Source: Nocardioides agri (lineage in GTDB: Bacteria; Actinomycetota; Actinomycetes; Propionibacteriales; Nocardioidaceae). From it: a stretch of DNA of 64,000 nucleotides. The stretch's first letter is position 1, and every line of letters begins with the position of its first letter. Location of the stretch: positions 1,637,669 to 1,701,668 of the forward strand of contig NZ_JACEIC010000002.1 of the NCBI RefSeq assembly GCF_013778305.1, given 5' to 3'. Both the position numbers and the translations under genes were made by a program. Under the pieces are notes generated by a model. The model had not been told where the DNA came from. It did no database searches and saw nothing but the letters and a program-made list of their open reading frames with translations. Below, one piece after another: positions 41,748 through 50,696 of this stretch.

Positions 41748-43451
41748 ATGCATCTTCGAAACAAGAGGACACTGTCGGCGATCGCCGCCCTGTCCGCGAC
41801 CAGCCTCGGGCTCACCGGGCTCGCGTCGTCGCCTGCGAACGCACTCAACGGCATCAACTTCACGGTGACGAGCAACAACGCCACGAGCGTCGTCATCCCG
41901 GTCGACGGCCAGGGCACGTACTTCATCAAGCACGCCGCCGTCGGCGACGTCCTGACGTTCACCCCGGCGAGCGCGACACCGTTCTCGGCCATCGCTCAGG
42001 CCCACGGTGCGGCGGGCCTGGTACCGCCTGCCAGCGCGGCGGCGTTCGCCAACATCGGTGGTGCCGTCCTCGGCGTCTTCCCGGCGGGTGTCGGTCAGAA
42101 CTTCACCCTCGCGAACTACTCGCCCGCCGCGCCGCTGGCCGCGTTCGGCATTTCCGGTGGTCAGGCCAACCAGGCCATCGTGGACGCCGGTCTGGCACCC
42201 GTCGTGGCGGTGGCCGACGCCGGCACGCAGGCGCAGTTCGCGGTCGCCCAGCTCCAGATGGGCAACCAGAACCCGAGCCAGGCCCCCACGCTGACGGCGA
42301 CCAACTCGAGCGCCGGGGGCACAGTGACCCTCGGTGGCGCGCACTTCTGGGGCGCTCCGGTCACCGGTGTCGGCACCGCCGCTGCTGCGGCCGCTGGCAT
42401 CCCGGCCCCGACCGTCCTGCTCGACGGTACGACCCCCCTCGGCGCGGCCAGCGTCCAGACCTCGGCGGCGACCCTGAACGTCGGGACCGGAGCGTTCACG
42501 CCCGGTGGTGTCCCCAGCGGCACCGTCTCCCTGCCGAACAACCTCGCAGGTGGCTCGCACACGCTCACGCTGATCCAGCCGAACGTGACGCCCTACGACG
42601 GCAACGGAACCGGCCCGGCGGCGAACCAGGTCGTGGCCACCGCGAGCTTCACCGTTGCCGGTCCGACGGCCGCGGCCTCGCCTGCCACCGCGCAGGACGG
42701 CACCGTGGTCGCCATCACCGGTGACAACTGGGCGCCGAACTTCGCGGCGTCCCTCGCCTTCACCAACGGCTCTGACACCGGCTCGGCCACGGTCGACGCC
42801 AGCGGCCACCTCAGCGGCACGATCACGGTGAACACGGCGAACGAGGCCCTCGGGTCGAACGACGTGATCGTCACCCAGGCCACCTCCGGCCTGACGGCCA
42901 CCGCGTCGCTCAACATCTCGTCGATCCCGACGCTGCACCAGGACATCAACGAGATCGTTCTGCCGGGCTCGGGCCTGGGTGACACCCAGTCCGCCTCGAC
43001 GGTCAACCTGAGTGCCACCACGCTGAACGGACACGTCCAGACGGCGACGGGCAGCCTGAACCAGGTGACCGTGACCGACACTCGCGGCACCAACGCAGGC
43101 TGGACCCTCACCGGCCGGCTCGCCGGTGACTTCATCAACGCCACCCCGGGCAACGAGAACGGCAACACCACCGCGACGGGTGTCGAGCCCAACTCGCACA
43201 ACAGGATCCCGGCGAGCAACCTGTCGTGGAACCCGGCCGTGTCGCTGGCCGTCCCGACCGACGGCCTGCCCGGTGACGTCGCTGCCGGCTCGACGACGGC
43301 GCTGTCGAAGACGGTGGCCAAGACGCTTGCGGTCGCAGGCGTCGGCGGCGGTGGCGGCACGTGGCAGGCGGACGCTGCGCTCAGCCTGACCGTGCCGGCG
43401 TACGTGAACAAGGGCACGTACACCGCCACGCTCGACCTCGTCCTGGGCTGA
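41748..43451 (+). CDS. Secreted WxL-domain-like surface protein
   Basis: A 567-residue Sec-exported protein (signal LSAIAALSATSLGLTGLASSPANA). It is built of beta-sandwich repeats with Asn/Thr-rich strands (for example GGTVTLGGAHFWG and GTVVAITGDNW). The last 170 residues look like a WxL domain: VTVTDTRGTNAGWTLTGRL holds the first W-x-L, and the end YTATLDLVLG matches the second motif with the Trp lost. WxL domains bind peptidoglycan non-covalently. The DUF916-like gene follows after a stem-loop. The assignment is by pattern and context. Confidence 0.72.
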   Translation: MHLRNKRTLSAIAALSATSLGLTGLASSPANALNGINFTVTSNNATSVVIPVDGQGTYFIKHAAVGDVLTFTPASATPFSAIAQAHGAAGLVPPASAAAFANIGGAVLGVFPAGVGQNFTLANYSPAAPLAAFGISGGQANQAIVDAGLAPVVAVADAGTQAQFAVAQLQMGNQNPSQAPTLTATNSSAGGTVTLGGAHFWGAPVTGVGTAAAAAAGIPAPTVLLDGTTPLGAASVQTSAATLNVGTGAFTPGGVPSGTVSLPNNLAGGSHTLTLIQPNVTPYDGNGTGPAANQVVATASFTVAGPTAAASPATAQDGTVVAITGDNWAPNFAASLAFTNGSDTGSATVDASGHLSGTITVNTANEALGSNDVIVTQATSGLTATASLNISSIPTLHQDINEIVLPGSGLGDTQSASTVNLSATTLNGHVQTATGSLNQVTVTDTRGTNAGWTLTGRLAGDFINATPGNENGNTTATGVEPNSHNRIPASNLSWNPAVSLAVPTDGLPGDVAAGSTTALSKTVAKTLAVAGVGGGGGTWQADAALSLTVPAYVNKGTYTATLDLVLG

Positions 43452-43479
43452 GCCCTCGCGAGTGCACGACCAGCACCAC

Positions 43480-43513
43480 CCCGGGGGCGGCGGATCGCAC
43501 CGCCGCCCCCGGG
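43480..43513 (+). terminator. 14-bp stem-loop between WxL-like and DUF916-like genes
   Basis: Perfect arms 43480-43493 and 43500-43513 (CCCGGGGGCGGCGG) with a six-base loop. It may end the WxL-like transcript or act as a partial terminator or mRNA stabiliser within an operon. Confidence 0.75.
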
Positions 43514-43557
43514 CACCAACAGCACGGCAGAACACGAGCACGACAAGGGGGAAGCAC

Positions 43558-44670
43558 GTGAACGAGTCAGTGAGAAGGACATGGTCCCGGTGGGGGGTGT
43601 CCGCAGCCGGCCTCGCGCTGGTCGCCGGCGTCGCGCTGCCCGGCGCCGCAGCCGCCCAGTCCGCCGAGTCCGCCGAGTCCGTCGGGGCCCCGGCGGCAAG
43701 GCAGTGCCCCAAGTCGCACATCACCTATGCCAAGGCCGGGGGCGAGACCACGCAGTTCGGCTGGCTGCTCGCGCCGGGCGGCACCCGCGATCGTGACGTG
43801 CTCCAGTACAACGTGGTCGGCGGCACCGTGATCTGTGACTCTCTGGTGCTGAGCAACAGCTCCGAGCATGCGATCTCGGTCCGGCTCTACTCCGCAGACG
43901 CCTACAACACCAACGACGGCGGCTTCGCGTTCACGGGGTTCAAGGACACGCCCAAGGTCGTCGGCACCTGGATCCAGCTTCCGTTCAGGCGCGTCACCGT
44001 GCCGGCGGGACGGGCGGCTGAGATCCCCATCGTGGTGCGCGTGCCGATGAACGTCAGCCCCGGCGACACGGCGGGCGGCGTCGTCGCCCAGGACACCAAG
44101 GTGCGTGAAGGACCGAGCGTCGCGGACGCGAACGTACGCGTGGGTGTGCGCGCCGGTGTCGGGGTGCGCCTCTACGCCCAGGTGGCCGGCCTGCGTCATC
44201 CCGAGCTGACGGTGACGAGGCTGAAGCTCGACCTGAGCGGCGGGCTGTGGTCCCGGTTGCTGGGCGTCGACTCCGGGAAGGTGAGCTACCAGGTCACCAA
44301 CACCGGCAACGTGATCCTCGCGCCCGAGGCGACCGGCGAGGTCACGACGCGCACCTCGTCGATCACCCTGCCCGACCACCTGCTCGGCGAGACGCTGCCC
44401 GGAAGCACGGCGGTGGTCGCCGATCCGGTCCACGGGCTCCGCTGGGGGAGCCTCATCGGTCGCGCGCAGGTGAAGGTCACCGTGTCCGCCGACGGGGCCG
44501 CACCCGTCACCGTGGTCGCGAGCGGGTGGCGGGTGCCGTGGCTGTCCCTGGTCGCGCTGACGCTCCTCGTCGCGCTGGCCGTGTGCCTCCTCCTCATCCG
44601 GCGCCGGCGTCGCCAGGCGCCGGCCGAGGACGAGCCGACCGCCGAGGAGCTCGAGCCGGTCGGCGTCTGA
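43558..44670 (+). CDS. DUF916-like WxL-interacting membrane protein
   Basis: A 370-residue protein with an N-terminal signal (WGVSAAGLALVAGVALPGAAAAQ), two beta-sandwich domains and a C-terminal membrane anchor (WLSLVALTLLVALAVCLLLI) followed by RRRRRQ. The region VTVPAGRAAEIPIVVRVPMN..PGDTAGGVVAQ and RVGVRAGVGVRLYAQVAG is the DUF916 pattern. In Firmicutes such proteins bind WxL proteins and peptidoglycan. AGGGGG lies six bases before the GTG at 43558. The pairing with the WxL-like gene upstream supports the call. Confidence 0.75.
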   Translation: MNESVRRTWSRWGVSAAGLALVAGVALPGAAAAQSAESAESVGAPAARQCPKSHITYAKAGGETTQFGWLLAPGGTRDRDVLQYNVVGGTVICDSLVLSNSSEHAISVRLYSADAYNTNDGGFAFTGFKDTPKVVGTWIQLPFRRVTVPAGRAAEIPIVVRVPMNVSPGDTAGGVVAQDTKVREGPSVADANVRVGVRAGVGVRLYAQVAGLRHPELTVTRLKLDLSGGLWSRLLGVDSGKVSYQVTNTGNVILAPEATGEVTTRTSSITLPDHLLGETLPGSTAVVADPVHGLRWGSLIGRAQVKVTVSADGAAPVTVVASGWRVPWLSLVALTLLVALAVCLLLIRRRRRQAPAEDEPTAEELEPVGV

Positions 44671-44700
44671 CCGGGTCGCTGGGGTCCGGTGCGGTCAGAC
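44665..44700. terminator. Bidirectional stem-loop over two stop codons
   Basis: Arms GTCTGACCG (44665-44673) and CGGTCAGAC (44692-44700) pair perfectly with an 18-base loop. The arms include the stop codons of the convergent DUF916-like and LacI genes. Confidence 0.65.
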
Positions 44701-45678
44701 CGATCCGCGCCGGATCAGGTGCACGCGCGGCGACGGCAGCTCGTCCGGTGCCGGCAGGTGGTTGATCCGTCGGGTCACGACCTCGACGAGCGCCTCAGCC
44801 AGGCCGTCCGGGTCGCCCACGACCGTGGTCAGCGCCGGCTGCGTCACCGCCGACAGCACCTGGTCTCCGGCCCCGATGACTGCGACCCGGTCCGGCACGG
44901 TGATCCCGGCCTGCCGGGCGCCGGCCAGCACGACGCCCGCGACGTGGTCGTTGATCGCGCAGATGGCGGTGTAGCCGGCGTCGACCAAGGCCTGCAGTCG
45001 CGCGGCCGCCGCCTCCGGGTCCTCGGGGAACACGTGGTGGGGCGGCTGCTCGATGCCGAGGGCTGCCGCCACCTCGGGCAGCAGCACCTCCCTGGACGCC
45101 GTCGTCAACCGGTGCGCGGAGTCGAGGGACGCGAAGGCGATGCGCTCGTGGCCGGCGTCCAGCAGGGTCTGGAGCTGGAGCATGACCACGGCGCGCTCGC
45201 TGTCCATCGCGACTGCCTGGGCGTCGTCGTCGCCGCCGTAGAGCGGCAGCACCAGCGGTACGCCGGCCGCCCGCATCGCGCGGGCCTGCTCCGGCTCGAC
45301 CGTGATGCACAGGACGGCCGCCGGCACGATCGTGCTCCAGACGTCGTCGATCCGCTCGCGGCCGAACCGCCCCGTGTGCGCCAACAGGGTGAACCCCTCC
45401 TGGGCGAACCGCCTCGACATCTGGCTCAGGACCCGGCGGCCCCAGTCGGCCAGGGTCACCTCGGCCGGGAAGACGAACAGGATGACGTCGCTGCGGCCAC
45501 GGACGAGAGCGCGCGCCGCCGCAGACGGGCTGTAGCTGAGCCGCTCAGCGGCCTCGAGCACGCGTTGGCGAGTGACGTCCGGGATCTGCTGGTGCGGGGT
45601 GTCGTTGAGGACGTAGCTCACCGTGGTCCGCGACACGCCCGCCGCTCGGGCGACGTCTGCGGCGGTGGCTCGCTTCAT
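44695..45678 (-). CDS. LacI-family transcriptional regulator
   Basis: A 327-residue repressor: N-terminal helix-turn-helix (TAADVARAAGVSRTTVSYVL, hinge SPSAAARALVRG) and a periplasmic-binding-like sensor domain for a sugar-type effector. The ligand cannot be predicted. AAGGAG five bases before the ATG supports the start. It is monocistronic, and no sugar-use gene is adjacent; the rhamnosidase operon lies 14 kb away, so a link is not supported. Confidence 0.92.
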   Translation of the reverse strand: MKRATAADVARAAGVSRTTVSYVLNDTPHQQIPDVTRQRVLEAAERLSYSPSAAARALVRGRSDVILFVFPAEVTLADWGRRVLSQMSRRFAQEGFTLLAHTGRFGRERIDDVWSTIVPAAVLCITVEPEQARAMRAAGVPLVLPLYGGDDDAQAVAMDSERAVVMLQLQTLLDAGHERIAFASLDSAHRLTTASREVLLPEVAAALGIEQPPHHVFPEDPEAAAARLQALVDAGYTAICAINDHVAGVVLAGARQAGITVPDRVAVIGAGDQVLSAVTQPALTTVVGDPDGLAEALVEVVTRRINHLPAPDELPSPRVHLIRRGSV

Positions 45679-45807
45679 GGGGCTCCTTCAGCCGGCTGGA
45701 CCATCCATCCTCACGCACTCCTCTTCTATCACCCGCTCCCCAGCCGATCGAGTCCCGAGATCTCGGTAGCGACTCCCGCACGGGACGTGGCGGGCCGTCC
45801 CGGCGAT

Positions 45808-45832
45808 GTCACGGGCTGGTCCGGGACGTGAC
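45808..45832 (-). terminator. Weak stem-loop after the binding-protein gene
   Basis: GTCACG (45808-45813) and CGTGAC (45827-45832) pair, with partial G-C extension inside. It lies 5 bases past the stop of the 45837 gene. Confidence 0.4.
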
Positions 45833-45836
45833 AGCC

Positions 45837-47324
45837 CTACGAGTCGCCCCGCTTCCAGTGGCGGTAGTGAACCTGCGCCATTCGCTGCCACTGCGGTCCT
45901 TCGCCGTCGGTGACGTCGGTGAACGTCACGGAGCCGTCCGGCAGCACCGTGAAGGTGGCCCTGACCCAGTTGCCGGGTTCGTGGTTCCAGAACCACTCGA
46001 GGCGGTTGCCGTGGATGGTGTAGTCGCCGGATCCGTTGTCCGTCTGGCCCTCCATCGGGCCGGTCGCGTACACCTGTTCTAGCGTCCAGGTGCCACCGTC
46101 CATGGTGACGGTGAATTCGCCCGTTGCGGACTCGATGACCTCTCGTGATGTGACGCCGGCCGTGCGGGCTGCGGAAGGGCTGACGGTGAAGGTGTAGGTC
46201 CCGTCGAGCTGGCGGAGCACCTCGCTGTCGGTCTTGGCGCCGCAGTCGGTGAGCGGCGCCTCCGGCTCGATGCCGTCTGTGAGCGACTCGATCTGGGCGA
46301 CGATGGGGCCGGTGAGGTCGTCGTTCCGCATGGCCTCGACGACTGGACGCGTGGCCTCCACCATCGCCTCGAGCTCAACTGCGGTGGCCGACTGGATTCG
46401 ACCGCCCTCGTCGCAGAAGGTGCGCGCAGCTTCGTTGTCGGTGGGCCAGGTGTCCACCACCCACCGCGTCGTGTCTGCTGCTGCCCGTGCCAGCACCTGC
46501 CGCTGTTCGTCGGCGAGCGCGGCGGCGACCGCCTCGTTGACGACCAGGGCGTTGACCTTCGGGTAGAAGACGACGTTGGCTGTCGCCTCGCCTGCGGGGG
46601 CGAGCCTGTACGCCGACTCTGCGCCCCGTTGCTCGGTGGGGTCGGCGGGTGCGTCGGTCGTGTCGGCCCCGAGGGCCCGGAACATCTGTTGGGTGGTCGT
46701 CGAGTAGGGCGCTCGAATGAGCGCCTGGTCGTAGTCGTCCGGTGCGTTCAGCGGTGACCCGAATCCGAAGGGGTGCCGCAGTCCTTCGGGCCAGAGTCCC
46801 AACCCGACGACGCCGGAGTCCGCGAGTCCGGCCAGGAGGCTCTCCGTGGTCGCGCCGGTGACGACCTGGGAGACGAGCTCGTCGGTGTTGACGAGGAAGG
46901 GTGCATTGAGCGGAGTCAGGGTGGTGACGCCGACGGTGTCCCAAGCCCGGCTGGCGACCAACGCCAGGTCGAGGTCTCCGTCGATCGCCTGTCGGGCGAC
47001 CGCCGTCTCGAACCGGGGCACGTCGCCCGCCGCGAGCCAGACCGGCTTGATGGTCATGTCGCCGTCGGTGAGCTCGCTGACGCGTTTGGCGAACCAGCGG
47101 ATCTGGTCGGCGGCGGGGGCGGTCTTGGCGTCGCCGGTCCCGAGCCGGAGACGGACCGGAGCGACATCTTCGCCCGGGTCAGCGCCGATTGCCGGGCTCG
47201 CGGTGATGGTGGGCGAGGGTGAGGTCTGCGGTTCGGACGACGAGCCGTCAGGTGCCGCAGAGCATGCAGTGAGGGTGGCCGCGATGGTGAGGAGGCCGAG
47301 GGTGCGCTGCCGGGTGGAGTTCAT
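45837..47324 (-). CDS. TRAP-type (DctP-like) binding lipoprotein with extra C-terminal domain
   Basis: A 495-residue lipoprotein (LLTIAATLTACSA, modified Cys about residue 20). Residues about 55-360 follow the DctP pattern: RWFAKRVSELTDGDMTIKPVW, DLALVASRAWDTVGV, PLNAPFLVNTDELV, ALGADTTDAPA. The last 120 residues (LDGTYTFTVSPSAARTAGVTSRE onward, quoted in part) are an added beta-rich domain. No TRAP permease (DctQM) is nearby. A paralogue follows at 47396. TAGCGT six bases before the ATG suggests a leaderless mRNA. Ligand sensing rather than transport is possible. Confidence 0.82.
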   Translation of the reverse strand: MNSTRQRTLGLLTIAATLTACSAAPDGSSSEPQTSPSPTITASPAIGADPGEDVAPVRLRLGTGDAKTAPAADQIRWFAKRVSELTDGDMTIKPVWLAAGDVPRFETAVARQAIDGDLDLALVASRAWDTVGVTTLTPLNAPFLVNTDELVSQVVTGATTESLLAGLADSGVVGLGLWPEGLRHPFGFGSPLNAPDDYDQALIRAPYSTTTQQMFRALGADTTDAPADPTEQRGAESAYRLAPAGEATANVVFYPKVNALVVNEAVAAALADEQRQVLARAAADTTRWVVDTWPTDNEAARTFCDEGGRIQSATAVELEAMVEATRPVVEAMRNDDLTGPIVAQIESLTDGIEPEAPLTDCGAKTDSEVLRQLDGTYTFTVSPSAARTAGVTSREVIESATGEFTVTMDGGTWTLEQVYATGPMEGQTDNGSGDYTIHGNRLEWFWNHEPGNWVRATFTVLPDGSVTFTDVTDGEGPQWQRMAQVHYRHWKRGDS

Positions 47325-47336
47325 GCCGCGACGCTA
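47325..47336 (-). promoter_or_regulatory. Leaderless promoter of the first binding lipoprotein
   Basis: Minus-strand TAGCGT (47336-47331) then six bases and the ATG at 47324. No ribosome site is present, in line with a leaderless transcript. Confidence 0.55.
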
Positions 47337-47395
47337 GGAAGACCAGGGCCTCCGACGAATCGGAGTGGCATCCCGGCTGCGACTGCGAAATTTCC

Positions 47396-48829
47396 CTAGT
47401 CGGGGAGGTCTGCGATGCGCCGCCACGGCTGCCCGAAGAAGCCCTCGGTCGCCTTCTGAAGCTCGGGGAGGTTGTCGTGCAGGTCGCTGAAGTGGATGGT
47501 TCCGTCACGGTCGATGGTCAGGCGCGCAGTGATCACCTCCTCCGAGCCCCAGTAGAGCGTCAGCCTGCCCGCCTCGTAGGCGTACTGCCCGTACTGCTCG
47601 TCAGTGGACCGATAGTGGTCGGCAGCCTGCTGGTACTGCCACGAGCCCGCGTCCAGCGTCCAGGTGAAGAGGCCGGTGTTGTCCCGGAGCTGGCCGCGAT
47701 CGGTGACGCCCGCCTCCAGCAGATCGCGACGGTGCACGCGAGCGACGTAGATCCCGTCGAGGGCCCGGACGTCGTCGCCTGCGACTGCCGGCTCGGACCC
47801 CCGGTCGGGACATTTCGTGATGGCCGTGGCCGTCGGCACCGTCGCGACCACGTCTTCGATCGCGGCGATCAGTCGCGCGGTCGCCGGATCGCGCTCGAGC
47901 TCGGACCTCACGCGCTGACCGACCTTCTCGAAGGCGGAGACGTCGCCCGGTGTGGCAGCGACGATCTCGTCTCCCTTGCGGCAGAAGGACCGGGCCGACT
48001 CTTCGTCGGTGGGAAAGGACTCGAGCTGTTCGCGCCGGGTGGCCGCCGCGGACTCGACCAGGACCCGCCACTGCCCCGGCTGCAGGCGCGAGCGGAGCGC
48101 GTCGTCGGCGACCAATGTCTCGAGCTTGGCGAAGGGCACCACGTTGCCGGTGGCGACGGCGCCGACGCCTGCGATGGCGAAGGACGACTCGAGACCCCGC
48201 TGACCCGACGCGCCCCTGGCGGTCTGCACGACGTTCGCGCCCAAGGCATCCAGGAGCCCGCTCACCGTCCGCGAGGTGGGGCTGCGGATGTCGACGCCGC
48301 GGAACTCGGCCGGGCTCAGCAGGGGCGCCCCCAGTCCGAAGAACCGACGCATCTCGCTCGGCCAGAGGTCGATGCCGGTGACGCCGGCGACCTCCAGGCC
48401 GGCGAGCAGGTCCGGGCGCAGGTCGCTGGCGACCACGGCCCGCATCGCCTCGTCGCTGTCGATGAGGAACGGCGTGTTCAGCGCCTGCAGGCTGGTGACG
48501 CCGAGGACGTCCCAGGCCCGGCTGGGCACCAGTCCGAGGTCGTAGTCGCCACGAGCCACCCCCTCGGCGATGACCTGGTCCCAGTCCTCGACGCCCTCTG
48601 GCGTGACGTCCCACGCGACCTCGATCCTCATGGTCCCGCCGGAGCGCCGTTCGACCTCGCGGACGAACTGGTTGATGGCGGGGCCGTTGGGTTCGGTCGC
48701 GGCGTCCGGGCTGGCCAGTGACAGCACGAGGCTCGGCCCGTCGACGGGTTCCGCGCAACCCGTAGCCACTGACGCCAGGGCCAGCGTCAGGCCGGTCAGC
48801 GACACGGTGCCGCGGCGCGGGAGTCGCAT
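47396..48829 (-). CDS. TRAP-type (DctP-like) binding lipoprotein, second paralogue
   Basis: A 477-residue lipoprotein (TLALASVATGCAEP). It repeats the layout of its neighbour at 45837: DctP-like core (FVREVERRSGGTMRIEVAW, DLGLVPSRAWDVLGV, ALNTPFLIDSDEAMR, ALGANVVQTARGA) and the same kind of C-terminal domain (LDGIYVARVHRRDLLEAGVT...TGLFTWTLDAGSWQYQQ). The shared extra domain shows the two arose by duplication after the fusion. TACCTT six bases before the ATG suggests a leaderless start. It is divergent from a sensor kinase gene, 85 bases apart. Confidence 0.82.
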   Translation of the reverse strand: MRLPRRGTVSLTGLTLALASVATGCAEPVDGPSLVLSLASPDAATEPNGPAINQFVREVERRSGGTMRIEVAWDVTPEGVEDWDQVIAEGVARGDYDLGLVPSRAWDVLGVTSLQALNTPFLIDSDEAMRAVVASDLRPDLLAGLEVAGVTGIDLWPSEMRRFFGLGAPLLSPAEFRGVDIRSPTSRTVSGLLDALGANVVQTARGASGQRGLESSFAIAGVGAVATGNVVPFAKLETLVADDALRSRLQPGQWRVLVESAAATRREQLESFPTDEESARSFCRKGDEIVAATPGDVSAFEKVGQRVRSELERDPATARLIAAIEDVVATVPTATAITKCPDRGSEPAVAGDDVRALDGIYVARVHRRDLLEAGVTDRGQLRDNTGLFTWTLDAGSWQYQQAADHYRSTDEQYGQYAYEAGRLTLYWGSEEVITARLTIDRDGTIHFSDLHDNLPELQKATEGFFGQPWRRIADLPD

Positions 48830-48841
48830 GCCCCGAAGGTA
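48830..48841 (-). promoter_or_regulatory. Leaderless promoter of the second binding lipoprotein
   Basis: Minus-strand TACCTT (48841-48836), six bases, then the ATG at 48829. It lies within the short gap to the divergent kinase gene. Confidence 0.55.
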
Positions 48842-48914
48842 CGGCCGAGTGGCCCGATACGTCATCGGTCGATTACCGACGCGCAGCGGGCGGCGGCTGC
48901 GTCATCATGACCAG

Positions 48915-50696
48915 ATGAGCGCCTGGAAGCGGGTGAGGACGAGGCTGGTGCTCGCGCTCGCCGGACTCGCTCTGCTCGCCGCCGTCGCCGCCGGCTTTCT
49001 GCTGGCGGCGTCGGCGCCCTACCTCTCTGCGCTGGAGGTCTGGCCGTTGCCGCTGGTCGGTGCTGCGTACGCCGCCACGGCGGCCTACCTGACCACGACC
49101 CGTCCGCGGGCGGCGCACCTGACGGCGCTGTTCGTCATCTCGGTCGGCCTGTCGGCTCCCGCACTCTCGGTCTCCCTCGCCCAGGACACCGCGCTCTGGG
49201 TGACTGTCGGAGCTCTCGCTGGACTCGTGGTGCCCGCAGTGGGCTGGGTCTGCGTGGTCACCTTGCGCGGGGATGCCTCGGATGCCCTCGAGCGGTGGCT
49301 GCTCCTCCTCGGCAGCGCTCTGGTCGTAGGCGCCGCCGTCGTCCAGGTACTCGTCGCCGACCCGGCGGCTTGGGGATGGTGTCGTTGCCTCGGCAACCCA
49401 CTGGCGGTCAGTGACGGACCCGGCGCCTACGTCGGGCTTCGACCGTGGCTGACATCCGCCCATCTGGCGGCTGTGGGCATCGTCGTGCTTGCCGTCGGCC
49501 TGTCCTGGTGGAGTCGGCCGGGTCGCCACGGCATACCGGAGCTCGTGCTCCTGGTCGGGCTCCTCGTGGCAGCCGCCTCCTGGGTGACCGAGGACCTGGC
49601 CCAGCTGGCCGGGACCCCCACAGATGACGCGGCCCTGGGTGTCGCGATCGGTCTCGCGTCCATCCTGGCCGCCCACGTGCTCGGTCTCAGCCGCCGCCGG
49701 CCGAGTCGCGCCCACGTCGCTGACCTGCTGCTCGCGGCTCGAGAGCGCAGCGAACCCGCTCGGATCCGCGAGCTCGTGGCACGGGCCCTCGGCGACCCGG
49801 GGGCGGCGGTCTACTGGTGGGACGACGACGCGGCGTCGTACGCCGACCATCTGGGCCGCCCGGCGCCGCCGGCGCCGTCTGTGCCCGCGGAACGGGTCCT
49901 CGAGGTGGAGTCTGATCATCGACCCATCGCCCGCGTCGTGAGCGAACGTGGACTGCCGGAGGATCCCGGCATTCTGGAGCCAGTGGCCGAGGCACTACGG
50001 CTCTCCACCGAGAACCGGCTGCTGCAGGAAGAGCTCGCCGCCACGCTCACGCAGGTTCGGGAGTCCCGGTCCCGGATCGTCCAAGCATCCGACGAGGCCC
50101 GCCGCAGGATCGAGCGCAACCTCCACGACGGCGCGCAACAGCTGCTGATCTCCACCGGCGCGAAGCTGAACCTCGCGAGCAGCCAGATCGACCCGACCGT
50201 CGACCCCGGACTGGCAGACGCGCTGACAGCGGCCTCCGACGAGCTCGGCCGGGCCCTCGACGAGCTGCGGACCCTGGCCCACGGAATCACTCCCACGGCG
50301 CTGGTGCACGGAACCCTCCCCGATGCGCTGGAAGACCTGGCCCTACGGAGTCCGGTACCCGCAACGCTGCAGGTGGAGGGCAGCGCAGATGTCGCCCCGG
50401 AGGCTGCGGCGACCGCCTACTTCGTCGTCGGGGAGTGTCTGGCCAACGTAGCCAAGCACGCGGACGCCTCGACGGCGCTGGTCCACGTCGCGCTCGCCGA
50501 CCCGCTCCGAGTCACCGTTCGCGACGACGGCCACGGCGGCGCCGACCCGTCGACGGGATCAGGGCTGAAGGGCCTCGTCGACCGCGTAGAGGCGCTCGGC
50601 GGGAAGCTCGAGATCACCACCGGAAGCACGGGTACGACCGTCGGCGCGAGACTCCCGAACCCGACGCCGAACCCGACGGCGCGAGCACGGTCATGA
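48915..50696 (+). CDS. NarL-type sensor histidine kinase (HisKA_3)
   Basis: A 593-residue membrane kinase: about eight to nine membrane segments in the first 290 residues, a GAF-like linker, then HisKA_3 with the phosphoacceptor in RRIERNLHDGAQQLL (about H404) and an ATPase domain (CLANVAKHADAST, VRDDGHGGADPSTGSGLKGL). It phosphorylates the regulator whose ATG overlaps its TGA. The divergent binding lipoproteins next to it could deliver the ligand, as binding proteins do for some membrane kinases; this is inference. Confidence 0.92.
   Translation: MSAWKRVRTRLVLALAGLALLAAVAAGFLLAASAPYLSALEVWPLPLVGAAYAATAAYLTTTRPRAAHLTALFVISVGLSAPALSVSLAQDTALWVTVGALAGLVVPAVGWVCVVTLRGDASDALERWLLLLGSALVVGAAVVQVLVADPAAWGWCRCLGNPLAVSDGPGAYVGLRPWLTSAHLAAVGIVVLAVGLSWWSRPGRHGIPELVLLVGLLVAAASWVTEDLAQLAGTPTDDAALGVAIGLASILAAHVLGLSRRRPSRAHVADLLLAARERSEPARIRELVARALGDPGAAVYWWDDDAASYADHLGRPAPPAPSVPAERVLEVESDHRPIARVVSERGLPEDPGILEPVAEALRLSTENRLLQEELAATLTQVRESRSRIVQASDEARRRIERNLHDGAQQLLISTGAKLNLASSQIDPTVDPGLADALTAASDELGRALDELRTLAHGITPTALVHGTLPDALEDLALRSPVPATLQVEGSADVAPEAAATAYFVVGECLANVAKHADASTALVHVALADPLRVTVRDDGHGGADPSTGSGLKGLVDRVEALGGKLEITTGSTGTTVGARLPNPTPNPTARARS

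Noticed and set aside
41730..43724. A 664-codon minus-strand open frame opposite the WxL-like gene
   Set aside because: The product is Arg/Gly/Val repeats typical of GC-rich antisense frames; the plus strand encodes a signal peptide and regular beta repeats.
45679..45807. LacI operator in front of the lacI-type gene
   Set aside because: Short partial palindromes exist, but none has the usual central CG with matching arms at a clear promoter.
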